Assembly: GCF_041807905.1 (NCBI RefSeq)
Contig: NZ_JBGVSA010000010.1
Span: forward strand, 1-64,000
Length of the DNA: 64,000 nt
DNA from: JBGVSA01 sp041807905
Lineage (GTDB): Bacteria > Pseudomonadota > Gammaproteobacteria > Burkholderiales > Rhodocyclaceae
Reading direction: 5' to 3'
Position numbers and translations under genes: made by a program. Each line of letters begins with the position of its first letter. The stretch's first letter is position 1. The notes below the pieces were generated by a model. That model was not told where the DNA came from and did not search any database. It saw only the letters and a program-made list of their open reading frames with translations. Positions 7,952 through 16,790 of this stretch are shown here, piece after piece.

Positions 7952-9877
7952 ATGCACATGCAACAGACATCTGGCCGCATTAGTTCGGTTGCCAGGGCGA
8001 ACGGCAAGGAGAACGCGCTGCCGGTCATTCAGCCTGTGGCGACGCTGATTCGGATTCTTGGGCCGGTGCTGCTTGGCTTTGTTGTCCTGGCCGTGTTGCT
8101 TCTAGTGCGTGGTCGTTATCTGCAGACGGGTAGCAACGATCTCATTCAGCACTATCTACTTGTCGACGAGATCATGCAGCACGGTCATGTAAGGCCGTCG
8201 CCATTGCCGAATATCTGGGGAATGGAGTCCTACCCGCCGATGTCGCACTGGATGGCTGCGGTTGCGGGATGGATCGGCGGTTCGGGAATCGTTGGCATGA
8301 TGCTGATAACGGTCGCCAGCATATACCTGAGCTACTCGGCGATGATGCGGACGATTTCGTCGACATCCTCCATCTTGGTGTTCGTGGCGCTTTTTTTTGC
8401 GCTGCAATTTTCGCTTTCGTTCGTAGGGTGGGAAGTCGTACAGACATTCTTCTATCCGCAGATAGTCGCAAACGTCGTCTATTTCTGCATGTTGCTGGTT
8501 GCGTCGAGACTCGCCAACTCAGAAGGACGCGCGACGCTACTGCTTGTTGCCGGCTGGGTGACGATGTGGATTCAGCCGGTAGTTGCAGTGCATATACTTG
8601 CGTTGGCGTGCTTTCTCGCACTGTTCGATGTGTTCGAGTCGCGCAGGGGCGGCAAGGCCCTGATCAGGTCGGTCGTCGTTTTCGTCGTGACCACCCTGGC
8701 TGCCGCCGCCGTCGTCCTCCTGAATCCCGTGTTCCGGACGATGAGAACGATTGCATCGAACGACGGATGGTTGATGCTGGGCTATTCAAATGTCGTGCTG
8801 GTGGCAGTCCTTTGCGGGGCGGTCGGTGCAGTCAACGTCTATCGTCGGCGCTCGAGAATCGATGTGGTACTGGGGTGCGCCGTATTGGCAGCGACCAGCC
8901 TGGTTGTGCTGCAATTCCTGGCCCTCAGATTGTTCGGTGACGGCTCGATGTATGCCGTGAAGAAGCACATGTTCATTGTGTTTACGCTCGGCGTCATGAA
9001 TGTCGCTCGCATCGTTGCGTCGAAGCTTGAATTTGAGCGGATTGAAAATCTGCGTGCATGGGTCGCGCCTGTTGCTGCGGGATTTATGGCGCTGGTTCCA
9101 CTGCGCGACTTCAAGGAGCCCATTCTGCCGGTCGTCCAGGCGATGAAATTCTCGGATAACGCCGTCAGCTACGTCATGCCAAGCTCAGACGTGAAATCCG
9201 GGAAAACTGTCTTTTGGGATCCGTCCGCCTCTGGTTTTGTGAATGTGCTGGTGACGGCAGGAGCAATCCAGCACGCTTTCGACAATCAGACAAATGCGTG
9301 GGTGCTTGGACAGAAAGCTGTCCCTGCCGATGCGAAGTTCGTCATAACGAAACGGACGGATGAGCTTTCGCAGAACTGCGACAAGATCGTCCTGCAAGGC
9401 CGCGTCTACGAAATCGTGGATGTGTCTTGCTTCCGGGGGTATCGGCCCGGGCAGAAGATCGAAATGAAGTCTGGCGGTCAAACTTGGCAGTACGGCACGT
9501 CGGGATGGTACGACCCGGAGGTTTGGGGGGTATGGGGCGGCGCGAGCAGCGAGCTGAAGCTCCACATTGTTCCGCCCTTGGCCCAGAAGGACTACGAATT
9601 GCGCCTTGAAGGAATGCCGTTCATCAGTCCCCGGCGCCCATCTCAGAACGTCGATGTCGTCGTGAATGGACGGAAGATCGCGCAATGGCATTTCGATGCG
9701 AACTCCCCGGACAAGCCTGTTGCAGCCACGATTCCGCGTGAGCTGATCGGCGACGGTTCCGTGGTAATCCGTTTCGATGCGCCGGATGCCATTTCTCCAG
9801 TGGATGCTCAGGTCTCCGTCGATCCAAGAAAGCTTGGTCTTGGGGTTCGGTCCGTGCAGATAGACGTTCTGAAATGA
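7952..9877 (+). CDS. Integral membrane protein with C-terminal beta-rich domain, candidate GT-C glycosyltransferase
   Basis: I chose the ATG at 7952, just after a GGGGCGA ribosome-binding-like stretch; an in-frame TTG at 7892 would add 20 unconvincing residues. The 641-residue product begins with a short soluble tail, then a strong span (LGPVLLGFVVLAVLLLV) and about ten hydrophobic segments to residue ~390, with a large extracytoplasmic loop early on (DLIQHYLLVDEIMQHG). The C-terminal ~230 residues are soluble and beta-rich, ending in a lectin-like fold suggested by VDVVVNGRKIAQW and VVIRFDAPDAISP. Polytopic proteins with acidic residues in the first periplasmic loop are typical of GT-C transferases using polyprenyl-phosphate sugars. 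The locus also encodes GtrA and a GtrB-like GT2, which would supply such a donor. No catalytic assignment is certain. A probable terminator follows the stop. Confidence 0.6.
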   Translation: MHMQQTSGRISSVARANGKENALPVIQPVATLIRILGPVLLGFVVLAVLLLVRGRYLQTGSNDLIQHYLLVDEIMQHGHVRPSPLPNIWGMESYPPMSHWMAAVAGWIGGSGIVGMMLITVASIYLSYSAMMRTISSTSSILVFVALFFALQFSLSFVGWEVVQTFFYPQIVANVVYFCMLLVASRLANSEGRATLLLVAGWVTMWIQPVVAVHILALACFLALFDVFESRRGGKALIRSVVVFVVTTLAAAAVVLLNPVFRTMRTIASNDGWLMLGYSNVVLVAVLCGAVGAVNVYRRRSRIDVVLGCAVLAATSLVVLQFLALRLFGDGSMYAVKKHMFIVFTLGVMNVARIVASKLEFERIENLRAWVAPVAAGFMALVPLRDFKEPILPVVQAMKFSDNAVSYVMPSSDVKSGKTVFWDPSASGFVNVLVTAGAIQHAFDNQTNAWVLGQKAVPADAKFVITKRTDELSQNCDKIVLQGRVYEIVDVSCFRGYRPGQKIEMKSGGQTWQYGTSGWYDPEVWGVWGGASSELKLHIVPPLAQKDYELRLEGMPFISPRRPSQNVDVVVNGRKIAQWHFDANSPDKPVAATIPRELIGDGSVVIRFDAPDAISPVDAQVSVDPRKLGLGVRSVQIDVLK

Positions 9878-9890
9878 AAGTGCTTCAACG

Positions 9891-9919
9891 GACTGCCTGA
9901 TTGGCGGTCTTGTTTTGTT
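9891..9919 (+). terminator. Rho-independent terminator inside the O-antigen locus
   Basis: GACTGCC (9891-9897) can pair with GGCGGTC (9903-9909), a 7-bp stem with one G-U pair and the loop TGATT, followed at once by TTGTTTTGTTC. It begins 14 bases after the stop of the upstream gene. The hairpin is also flanked by CTTCAACG (9883-9890) and CGTTGAAG (9928-9935), which could extend the structure. Confidence 0.6.
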
Positions 9920-10165
9920 CGACAAATCGTTGAAGATGAACTCATGAACGCAGTCATTCGGCAGGAGGTCTGAGCGCCCGCTTTTTTGTGATCGTCGCCG
10001 GCAAGCTGGGATTGATGTAGCGAGGTGGTTGTGGATCGAATGCCCGGCTGCTCAACAATCGTGAATGCAATCGGAGTTTGCGACTATCGGATATGGTTCC
10101 TGCCAGGAATCGGACGATTTTCGCGCTGTAGCGAAGAGATGATCAGTTGGCCTAGATATCTGCCG

Positions 10166-12253
10166 ATGACTTACGACAGACAGAATTTGGATGTGGAGAC
10201 AAAGACTCGTGTGTGGGTGCAGCCGCTCGCTCTGAGCGTTGCTGTCGTTTTGGTGTGGTGCGTTTATTTTCGCCGGACGAGCTGGGACGCTTTAGGTGCG
10301 CTCAACCTCACCCATGGGGACGCAGCACTGGTGCTGGGAACGGCCAAGGCCTACATGGACGGCGACATCTGGCCGGTCCTCCAAAAATTCGTGGCGCATC
10401 TTGGCGCCCCGTTCTCGGCCAACTGGAATGACTGGCCCGTCACGGAAGACTTTCTCATTGCCGGCATAGGCTGGACGGGGCGCTTGGTCGGACTGACGCA
10501 GGCCGGAAACCTGTTCGTGCTATTGGCCCATGTTCTGGCCGCCGTCTCCTTCTGGTTTGTCGCGAAGAAGATAAGAGTTTCGTCCGCCTTCGCGTTGATG
10601 GGCGGATTACTGTACGGCTTGAGCGTTTATGCCTTCGCGCGGGGGCTTTCGCATATCGTGCTCGCGATGTATTGGCACGTGCCACTGCTGCTGATGCTGA
10701 CGTGGTGGACGTACACGCCCTGCCTTATTCGCGACGACATGCGCAAAACGGTGGCTGCGTGTGCAGTGGCTTTCATCGCGGGAACCTTGAATCCTTATTA
10801 CTCGTGGATGGCGGTTCAACTCTTCGGCTTCGCTTTCGTGTTGCACGTGGTGCGCAAACAATACGCTTCGTGCTGGGTGCCGGTGTTGTTGATTGCCTGT
10901 ATTGGCGCCGGGTTCTTTTGTTCGAACATCGACACATTCTCATATGTGTGGGGACACGGCAAAAACCCTGGCGCGATCGAGCGAGACCTGGCCGATTTGC
11001 AGCTGTATGGCCTGAGAGTTCCCGACCTGTTTTACCCATTCCAGGGTAACAACCTGCACTTCTGGCAGAGAATCGCGACGCGACTCTACGTCAGCAGAGC
11101 GGGCTCGCAGGGAGAAATGTGGTCCACTTACCTGGGTCTGGTGCCCGCTGTCGGTTTGCTCGGTTTGATCTGTTCCGGCGCCTACCGGGTGCTCTTGGGG
11201 CATCAACCGTCGGCCATGTGGTGGCAGGCGATATGGATCTTTGCCTACTCGGTGGTGGGCGGGGTGAATCTGTTGCTTGGGTCGCTCGGACTCACGCTCT
11301 TCCGCGCCACCAACCGCTTCAGTATTTTTCTGCTGACGCTAGGTCTCCTGTTTCTATGCCAGTGGGCCAGTCGGCGTCTTGATCCCAGGGCTGCATGGGT
11401 GGTTGCCGCGGCCATTGCCGTATTCGGTTTGTGGGATCAATTGCCTTCCAGGCCAAGTGCGCAGGACGTGGCCAATGAAGTGGCTGCTCTCCAGATCGAC
11501 CGTGAATTTGCCGCGCGCCTGCAAGCGGGTATTCCTTCCAATGGCATGGTGTTCCAGTTGCCCGTGGCGGAATTTCCAGAGATCCCGCCCATCGTCGCGA
11601 TGAATGACTATGAACATTTCCGACCGTACATTTTTACCTCCGGGGTGAGATATTCATACGGAACGACAAAGGGCCGCTTCGAAGCGGCCTGGCAGGCGAC
11701 CACGGCCGGCAAGTCGGTTGCACAGATGGTTGATGATTTGGAAGCGTATGGATTCGACGCCGTCCTGATCAATCGTCGCGGGTACCTCGATCGAGGCGAG
11801 GCCTTAATTGGCGAGCTGCGTCAGCGCGGGTTGGACGTCGTCAGCGACTCCCCGGATCTGGTGGCTTTCCGTCTGGCGCCCAGCAATGCCGGAAAGCGGC
11901 CGGAGGTCGTAGGATTCGCGCGAAACTGGTCGACCGCGGAGGGGCCGAATCGCTGGGCCGTTGGGCGTAACGCGACGGTGATCCTTGCTAGGGGCGATGC
12001 GAACGACAAGCCGAAACGCGTGAGCTTCGATCTCGCCGTCCTGAGAGAACAGAAAGTGGATGTTCTCTGGAACGGAACGCTTGTCGATAGCTTTCGCATG
12101 ACTCCCGGGGAGCCCAAGAGATTCGACCGAGTCCTTACAATGACCCAAGCGTTCAACACGTTGGAGCTGCGTTCGGATACGGAACCTGCGCTGCCCGGCA
12201 ATGGCGACCCGCGTATGTTGTCATTCAAACTATCGGAATTCTCGACCAACTAA
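10166..12253 (+). CDS. Large polytopic membrane protein, candidate GT-C glycosyltransferase
   Basis: The ATG at 10166 gives 695 residues (MTYDRQNLDVETK) with a cytosolic tail before the first span. In-frame starts at 10025 (GTG) and 10139 (ATG) are possible, but the added N-terminus is cysteine-rich and looks non-coding. After span 1 comes an external loop with NLTHGDAALVL and SANWNDWPVTED, acidic positions like those that bind the lipid-linked donor in GT-C enzymes. About ten further spans reach residue ~430, followed by a soluble C-terminal domain of about 250 residues ending in beta-rich sequence (VLWNGTLVDSFRM). The overall plan parallels the protein encoded just upstream, so the two may be paralogues working on the same polymer. 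I do not recognise a named family; the transferase role is inferred from topology and locus. Confidence 0.55.
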   Translation: MTYDRQNLDVETKTRVWVQPLALSVAVVLVWCVYFRRTSWDALGALNLTHGDAALVLGTAKAYMDGDIWPVLQKFVAHLGAPFSANWNDWPVTEDFLIAGIGWTGRLVGLTQAGNLFVLLAHVLAAVSFWFVAKKIRVSSAFALMGGLLYGLSVYAFARGLSHIVLAMYWHVPLLLMLTWWTYTPCLIRDDMRKTVAACAVAFIAGTLNPYYSWMAVQLFGFAFVLHVVRKQYASCWVPVLLIACIGAGFFCSNIDTFSYVWGHGKNPGAIERDLADLQLYGLRVPDLFYPFQGNNLHFWQRIATRLYVSRAGSQGEMWSTYLGLVPAVGLLGLICSGAYRVLLGHQPSAMWWQAIWIFAYSVVGGVNLLLGSLGLTLFRATNRFSIFLLTLGLLFLCQWASRRLDPRAAWVVAAAIAVFGLWDQLPSRPSAQDVANEVAALQIDREFAARLQAGIPSNGMVFQLPVAEFPEIPPIVAMNDYEHFRPYIFTSGVRYSYGTTKGRFEAAWQATTAGKSVAQMVDDLEAYGFDAVLINRRGYLDRGEALIGELRQRGLDVVSDSPDLVAFRLAPSNAGKRPEVVGFARNWSTAEGPNRWAVGRNATVILARGDANDKPKRVSFDLAVLREQKVDVLWNGTLVDSFRMTPGEPKRFDRVLTMTQAFNTLELRSDTEPALPGNGDPRMLSFKLSEFSTN

Positions 12254-12273
12254 TTGCACTGAAAGGCAAGGCA

Positions 12274-13044
12274 ATGAAAGCAGTCATTCTGGCGGGCGGA
12301 TTGGGAACACGGCTGAGCGAAGAGACCGTCGTCAAACCCAAACCCATGGTCGAGGTCGGCGGTAAGCCGATGCTGTGGCACATCCTGAAGATCTATTCCA
12401 GCCACGGCGTGAATGACTTCATCATATGCTGCGGCTACAAGGGGTACCTGATCAAGGAGTACTTCGCCAACTACTTTCTGCACATGTCGGACGTCACCTT
12501 CGACATGCGAGAGAACACCATGCAAGTCCATCACAAAAAGGCCGAGCCGTGGCGTGTAACGCTGGTTGATACGGGTGAGAGCACCATGACCGGCGGACGC
12601 CTGAAGCGCATTGCGCCGCACGTGGGGGACGACGACTTCTGTATGACCTACGGTGACGGGGTTTCGGACGTGGACGTCGGCGCCCTCATTGCTTTCCACA
12701 GGCAGCACGGCAAGTTGGCGACCGTGACGGGTGTGCAGCCGCCCGGACGCTATGGCTCGCTCGATCTGAACGGCACCAACGTCAAGTCCTTCCTCGAAAA
12801 ACCCAACGGCGATGGCGGCTGGATCAACGGCGGTTTCTTCGTGTTGTCGCCCAAGGTACTTGATCTGGTCGAAGGTGACGAGACCATCTGGGAGCGGGAG
12901 CCGATGGAAGCATTGGCAACGCAAGGTCAGCTGGAAGCCTATTTCCACAGCGGCTTCTGGCAACCGATGGACACCATGCGCGACAAGGTCAATCTGGAAA
13001 GCCTCTGGGAGGCGGGGCGCGCGCCATGGAAGGTCTGGAAATGA
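12274..13044 (+). CDS. rfbF: Glucose-1-phosphate cytidylyltransferase
   Basis: A 256-residue enzyme making CDP-glucose from CTP and glucose-1-phosphate, the first step to CDP-3,6-dideoxyhexoses. The nucleotide-binding start MKAVILAGGLGTRLSEETVV and KPKPMVEVGGKPMLWH (about 21-36) match RfbF/DdhA, including the long insertion typical of this cytidylyltransferase (YFLHMSDVTFDM). AAAGG precedes the ATG. The 3' end overlaps rfbG by 4 bases (ATGA), so rfbF and rfbG are translationally coupled. Confidence 0.95.
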   Translation: MKAVILAGGLGTRLSEETVVKPKPMVEVGGKPMLWHILKIYSSHGVNDFIICCGYKGYLIKEYFANYFLHMSDVTFDMRENTMQVHHKKAEPWRVTLVDTGESTMTGGRLKRIAPHVGDDDFCMTYGDGVSDVDVGALIAFHRQHGKLATVTGVQPPGRYGSLDLNGTNVKSFLEKPNGDGGWINGGFFVLSPKVLDLVEGDETIWEREPMEALATQGQLEAYFHSGFWQPMDTMRDKVNLESLWEAGRAPWKVWK

Positions 13045-14138
13045 ACGTCGAATTCTGGCGCGGTCGTCGGGTCTTCCTGACCGGGCATACCGGTTTCAAG
13101 GGGAGCTGGCTGTCGCTATGGCTGGAGTCTGCTGGCGCCTGCGTGACCGGCTACGCGTTGCCTGCGCCGACTTCACCCAGTCTGTTCGAAGTTGCCAAGG
13201 TGGCCCAGGGCATGGAGTCGTCGGTGATGGGCGACGTGCGCGATCTGGAGTTGCTCACTGCCTCCATGCGCGAAGCCCGCCCCGAAGTGGTGATCCACAT
13301 GGCTGCGCAGGCCCTCGTGCGGTACTCGTACGAGCATCCCGTTGAGACCTATGCGACGAACGTCATGGGCACGGTCAATGTTCTCGAAGCCGTGCGCCGT
13401 GTTGGCGGTGTGCGTTCAGTCGTCGTGGTCACCAGCGACAAGTGCTACGAAAATCGCGAATGGCCTTGGGGTTATCGCGAGAACGAGCCAATGGGTGGGC
13501 ACGACCCGTACAGCAACAGCAAAGGTTGCGCCGAGTTGGTGACGGCGGCGTATCGCGACTCTTTCTTTGCGCCGGCGCGTTGGAGTGATCATGGTGTGGC
13601 GCTGGCATCCGGCCGTGCCGGCAACGTGATCGGCGGCGGCGACTGGGCCTTGGACCGCTTGATTCCCGATATCCTGCGCGGCATCGCAGCCAATGAAGAG
13701 GTCGTCATCCGCAGCCCGGGTGCGATCCGTCCGTGGCAGCACGTTCTCGAGCCGCTTTCGGGTTACCTGTTGCTGGCCGAGCGTCTGTATCACGATGGCC
13801 CCGTGTTTGCCGAGGGCTGGAACTTCGGTCCGCACGACGAAGACGCGCGACCGGTGTCGTGGATCGTCGAGAAAATGGTCGCAATGTGGGGGCCGCAAGC
13901 GCGCTATCGCATTGATGCGCCCGCCGACGCCCCCCACGAAGCCAATTACCTCAAGCTCGATTGCTCCAAGGCGCGCCAGCGTCTGGACTGGCATCCGCGT
14001 TGGCGCCTGCATTCGACCCTGCAACGAATCTGCGAGTGGCAGCACGCATGGCTCGACGGTGAAGACATGCGCACCTTCACGCTTGGCCAGATCGAAGCGT
14101 ACACACATACCCCGGCACATTTGCCTCAGAACGATTGA
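13041..14138 (+). CDS. rfbG: CDP-glucose 4,6-dehydratase
   Basis: Start chosen at the ATG at 13041, which overlaps the rfbF stop as ATGA and follows a GGAAGGT ribosome-binding site; the ATG at 13026 would add five residues. The 365-residue SDR has the NAD motif TGHTGFKGSW near residues 14-23. The conserved DKCYENREWPWGYRENEPM block is specific to CDP-glucose dehydratases, and the active-site YSNSK follows. It converts CDP-glucose into CDP-4-keto-6-deoxyglucose. The 3' end meets rfbH in a TGATG junction. Confidence 0.95.
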   Translation: MNVEFWRGRRVFLTGHTGFKGSWLSLWLESAGACVTGYALPAPTSPSLFEVAKVAQGMESSVMGDVRDLELLTASMREARPEVVIHMAAQALVRYSYEHPVETYATNVMGTVNVLEAVRRVGGVRSVVVVTSDKCYENREWPWGYRENEPMGGHDPYSNSKGCAELVTAAYRDSFFAPARWSDHGVALASGRAGNVIGGGDWALDRLIPDILRGIAANEEVVIRSPGAIRPWQHVLEPLSGYLLLAERLYHDGPVFAEGWNFGPHDEDARPVSWIVEKMVAMWGPQARYRIDAPADAPHEANYLKLDCSKARQRLDWHPRWRLHSTLQRICEWQHAWLDGEDMRTFTLGQIEAYTHTPAHLPQND

Positions 14139-15475
14139 TGACCATCATGCAAGACAGAAACGAAAAACTCGCAGCCCTGCGCCAGGACATCGCCAAGATG
14201 GTCGATGAGTACGCGCGTATTCAATACGAGCCGCGCGCTTTTGTGCCCGGCGCGAGCGTTGTGCCTCCTTCAGGCAAAGTGATCGACGGTGAAGAACTCA
14301 AGCTGATGGTTGAAGCTTCGCTGGACGGATGGCTGACTACCGGTCGCTTCAACGACGAGTTTGAAAAGCGCTTGGCGGCGTTCATTGGCGTCGGCCACCT
14401 GATCACCACCAACTCGGGTTCGTCTGCCAACCTGTTGGCCTTCGCAACGCTGACTTCGCACAAGCTGGGCGAGCGCGCCATCCGTCCGGGGGACGAAGTC
14501 ATCGGTGTCGCGGCAGGTTTTCCCACGACAGTCAATCCGATCCTGCAGTTCGGCGCAGTGCCGGTCTTCGTAGACGTCGAACTGGGGACCTACAACATCG
14601 ACGTGACCAAGCTCGAAGCCGCGATCACACCGAAAACCAAGGCAATCATGCTGGCCCATACACTGGGCAATCCGTACAACCTCGCTGCCGTGAAGGCGAT
14701 GTGTGAAAAGTACGGACTGTGGCTGGTTGAGGACTGCTGCGACGCGCTGGGTTCAACCTACGACGGCAAGCTCGTCGGCACCTTTGGTCACATCGGCACG
14801 CTTAGCTTCTACCCGGCGCACCACATCACCATGGGTGAAGGCGGTGCTGTCTTCACCAACGATCCCGGCCTCAAGCAGATCGCCGAATCGTTCCGTGACT
14901 GGGGGCGCGACTGCTACTGCCCACCGGGCAAAGACAACACCTGCGGCAAGCGTTTCTGCTGGAAGCTGGGCAGCCTGCCTGAAGGGTATGACCACAAGTA
15001 CACGTATTCGCACCTGGGCTACAACCTCAAGATTACCGACATGCAGGCTGCATGCGGTCTGGCGCAGTTGGAAAAGGCACCGAAACTCATCGAGGCCCGC
15101 AAGCGGAATTTTGCATACCTGAAGGAAAAGCTGCAGTCCTGCGCTGACTTCCTGATCCTGCCGGAAGCCACCCACAACAGCGATCCTTCGTGGTTCGGCT
15201 TCCCCATCACGATCAAGCCCGAAGCAGGTATCAATCGGGTGGATCTGTTGCAGTATCTCGATCAAAACAAGATCGGCACTCGTCTGCTGTTCGCCGGCAA
15301 TCTGACACGCCAGCCGTACATGATCGGTCGCAATTTCCGCATCAGCGGCGAATTGACCAACACCGACATCATCATGAACCAGACCTTCTGGGTGGGAATT
15401 TACCCCGGGCTGACACAGGAGATGCTCGATTTCACTGTGGAGAAAATCGAGACGTTCCTGGGGGTGAATTTTTGA
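14138..15475 (+). CDS. rfbH: CDP-4-keto-6-deoxy-D-glucose 3-dehydrase (E1)
   Basis: Start at the ATG at 14138 (TGATG with rfbG), giving 445 residues; a TTG three bases upstream and an ATG at 14147 are alternatives. This is the iron-sulfur, PMP-dependent dehydrase that removes the C3 hydroxyl. The sequence shows the exact cluster motif C-X57-C-X-C-X7-C as C201, C259, C261 and C269. The PLP-fold position that is lysine in aminotransferases is histidine (H228 in PAHHITMGEGG), as in characterised E1 enzymes. The product, after reduction, is CDP-4-keto-3,6-dideoxyglucose. The ferredoxin-type reductase partner (RfbI/DdhD, E3) that E1 normally needs is not found in this window. Confidence 0.95.
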   Translation: MTIMQDRNEKLAALRQDIAKMVDEYARIQYEPRAFVPGASVVPPSGKVIDGEELKLMVEASLDGWLTTGRFNDEFEKRLAAFIGVGHLITTNSGSSANLLAFATLTSHKLGERAIRPGDEVIGVAAGFPTTVNPILQFGAVPVFVDVELGTYNIDVTKLEAAITPKTKAIMLAHTLGNPYNLAAVKAMCEKYGLWLVEDCCDALGSTYDGKLVGTFGHIGTLSFYPAHHITMGEGGAVFTNDPGLKQIAESFRDWGRDCYCPPGKDNTCGKRFCWKLGSLPEGYDHKYTYSHLGYNLKITDMQAACGLAQLEKAPKLIEARKRNFAYLKEKLQSCADFLILPEATHNSDPSWFGFPITIKPEAGINRVDLLQYLDQNKIGTRLLFAGNLTRQPYMIGRNFRISGELTNTDIIMNQTFWVGIYPGLTQEMLDFTVEKIETFLGVNF

Positions 15476-15605
15476 TCCAGGCGCCACGAATCTTCTCGTC
15501 AAAACTACAGGGTCGGCCTTGGCTCATTTCGAACATCCGGCGGTGCGCCATGCAGCACGAAACGACAAATGACCCCTGGTCTCGTGACAGCGCACTGACG
15601 CAGAC

Positions 15606-15623
15606 GTCCCACGTCCGTGGGAC
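15606..15623. repeat. 18-bp dyad in the gap before the polyol-like cassette
   Basis: GTCCCACG (15606-15613) and CGTGGGAC (15616-15623) form a near-perfect palindrome with a 2-base centre. It lies in the 208-base gap between rfbH and the mannitol-dehydrogenase-like gene, about 60 bases before that gene's ATG. No U-tract follows, so an operator or a weak RNA hairpin is more likely than a terminator. I see nothing else recognisable in this gap. Confidence 0.5.
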
Positions 15624-15683
15624 TATCGGCGCATGCATGCCAGAAATACGGTCTACCACCCACAACAGCAAGGAAACAGGCAC

Positions 15684-16790
15684 ATGGCTCGGGCTCTAAT
15701 CGTTGGCGGTGGCGCAATTGGCCGGGGTTTCGTCCCCTGGCTTCTGGATGCGTTTGAACTGGATATCCTGGATGCCTCGCCGGATCTCGTGAATGGAATC
15801 TCCTCGAGAGGAGGGTTTCTTTCATTCATGAGCGATGGTGAGCGGTTGCTGGAAAAGTGGGTCCGGCCGCATCGTATTGCGACGACTTTTGACGCGCTGG
15901 AGCCCCTGCAGTACGACATAGCATTCATTTCGGTAGGGCCGCGCAACACAACGCGGCTACCCGCCGGAATAGAAAAGCTGCGCTGCCCGATTTTCAGTCT
16001 CGAGAACGACCCGATCACGGTTGATTGGATCAAGCAATCGTATGGACTGAACGCGGTCTACTTCGGGGTGCCGGACGTCATTACGTCTTCGACGGCGTCG
16101 CCGGACAACCTCGCTCGCGATCCCTATGCCATTCACACCGAAAATGGTGTGCTCTATCTTCAGCGTCCGCCTGAGTTGGATCTGTCGTTGGAGCGCTTGC
16201 TGCCGGACGTCCACTGGCTGCCGGTGGAGCGCTTGAATCAGGAGTGGGACGCCAAGCTCTACATCCACAACACGCCACATTGCATCGCCGCTTATCTGGG
16301 GCATATGGCGGGCTGCACCTACCTGCATGAAGCGCTGGCCAAACCGGCGATTCAGCGCGCCGTCGACGGCGTGATCGATGAACTGCTGTGCGCGCTCAAG
16401 ATGGTAACGCCCTACGACCATCACTTCATCGAGTCCTATGCGATCAAGGAAGTGCGTCGATTCTCGAATCGCTTGCTATTCGACCCCGTTTCGCGCGTTG
16501 CTCGCGAGCCGCTGCGCAAGCTGCATCCTTCGGGGCGGTTGATGGGCGCATTGAGGCTGCTGCTGTCCACCGGCGTCAACCCGACGTACCTGATGGCCGG
16601 CATCGCAGCAGCCCTGTGTTATGCCGACAAGAACGACAGGGACTACGTCCAGCTTTCCGAACTCGAGGAGTTTGGCATTCCAGCATTCCTGAAATACCAC
16701 CTTGGTTTGGATGAACAGAGCATTGAGTCCGAGTTTGTTGCCAGACACTATGCGGACGCTGTCCGTTTTCTCCGCAGGGAAATCGTATGA
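15684..16790 (+). CDS. Mannitol-1-phosphate 5-dehydrogenase-like oxidoreductase
   Basis: Start chosen at the ATG at 15684, preceded by AAGGAA at good spacing; the upstream in-frame ATG at 15633 adds 17 residues with no motif. The 368-residue protein begins with a Rossmann motif (LIVGGGAIGRGF, residues 5-16). It carries the K-X4-N-X2-H catalytic signature of polyol-specific long-chain dehydrogenases as K191, N196 and H199 in KLYIHNTPH. Family members interconvert fructose-6-phosphate and mannitol-1-phosphate, or other ketose/polyol pairs. Its ATGA overlap with a phosphatase-like gene, and that gene's overlap with a nucleotidyltransferase-like gene, suggests a role in making an activated sugar alcohol or a modified sugar for the O-antigen. 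The substrate is not known. Confidence 0.75.
   Translation: MARALIVGGGAIGRGFVPWLLDAFELDILDASPDLVNGISSRGGFLSFMSDGERLLEKWVRPHRIATTFDALEPLQYDIAFISVGPRNTTRLPAGIEKLRCPIFSLENDPITVDWIKQSYGLNAVYFGVPDVITSSTASPDNLARDPYAIHTENGVLYLQRPPELDLSLERLLPDVHWLPVERLNQEWDAKLYIHNTPHCIAAYLGHMAGCTYLHEALAKPAIQRAVDGVIDELLCALKMVTPYDHHFIESYAIKEVRRFSNRLLFDPVSRVAREPLRKLHPSGRLMGALRLLLSTGVNPTYLMAGIAAALCYADKNDRDYVQLSELEEFGIPAFLKYHLGLDEQSIESEFVARHYADAVRFLRREIV

Noticed and set aside
15631..15640. GCATGCATGC palindrome near 15631
   Set aside because: Short alternating sequence that occurs by chance in high-GC DNA; no context supports a site.
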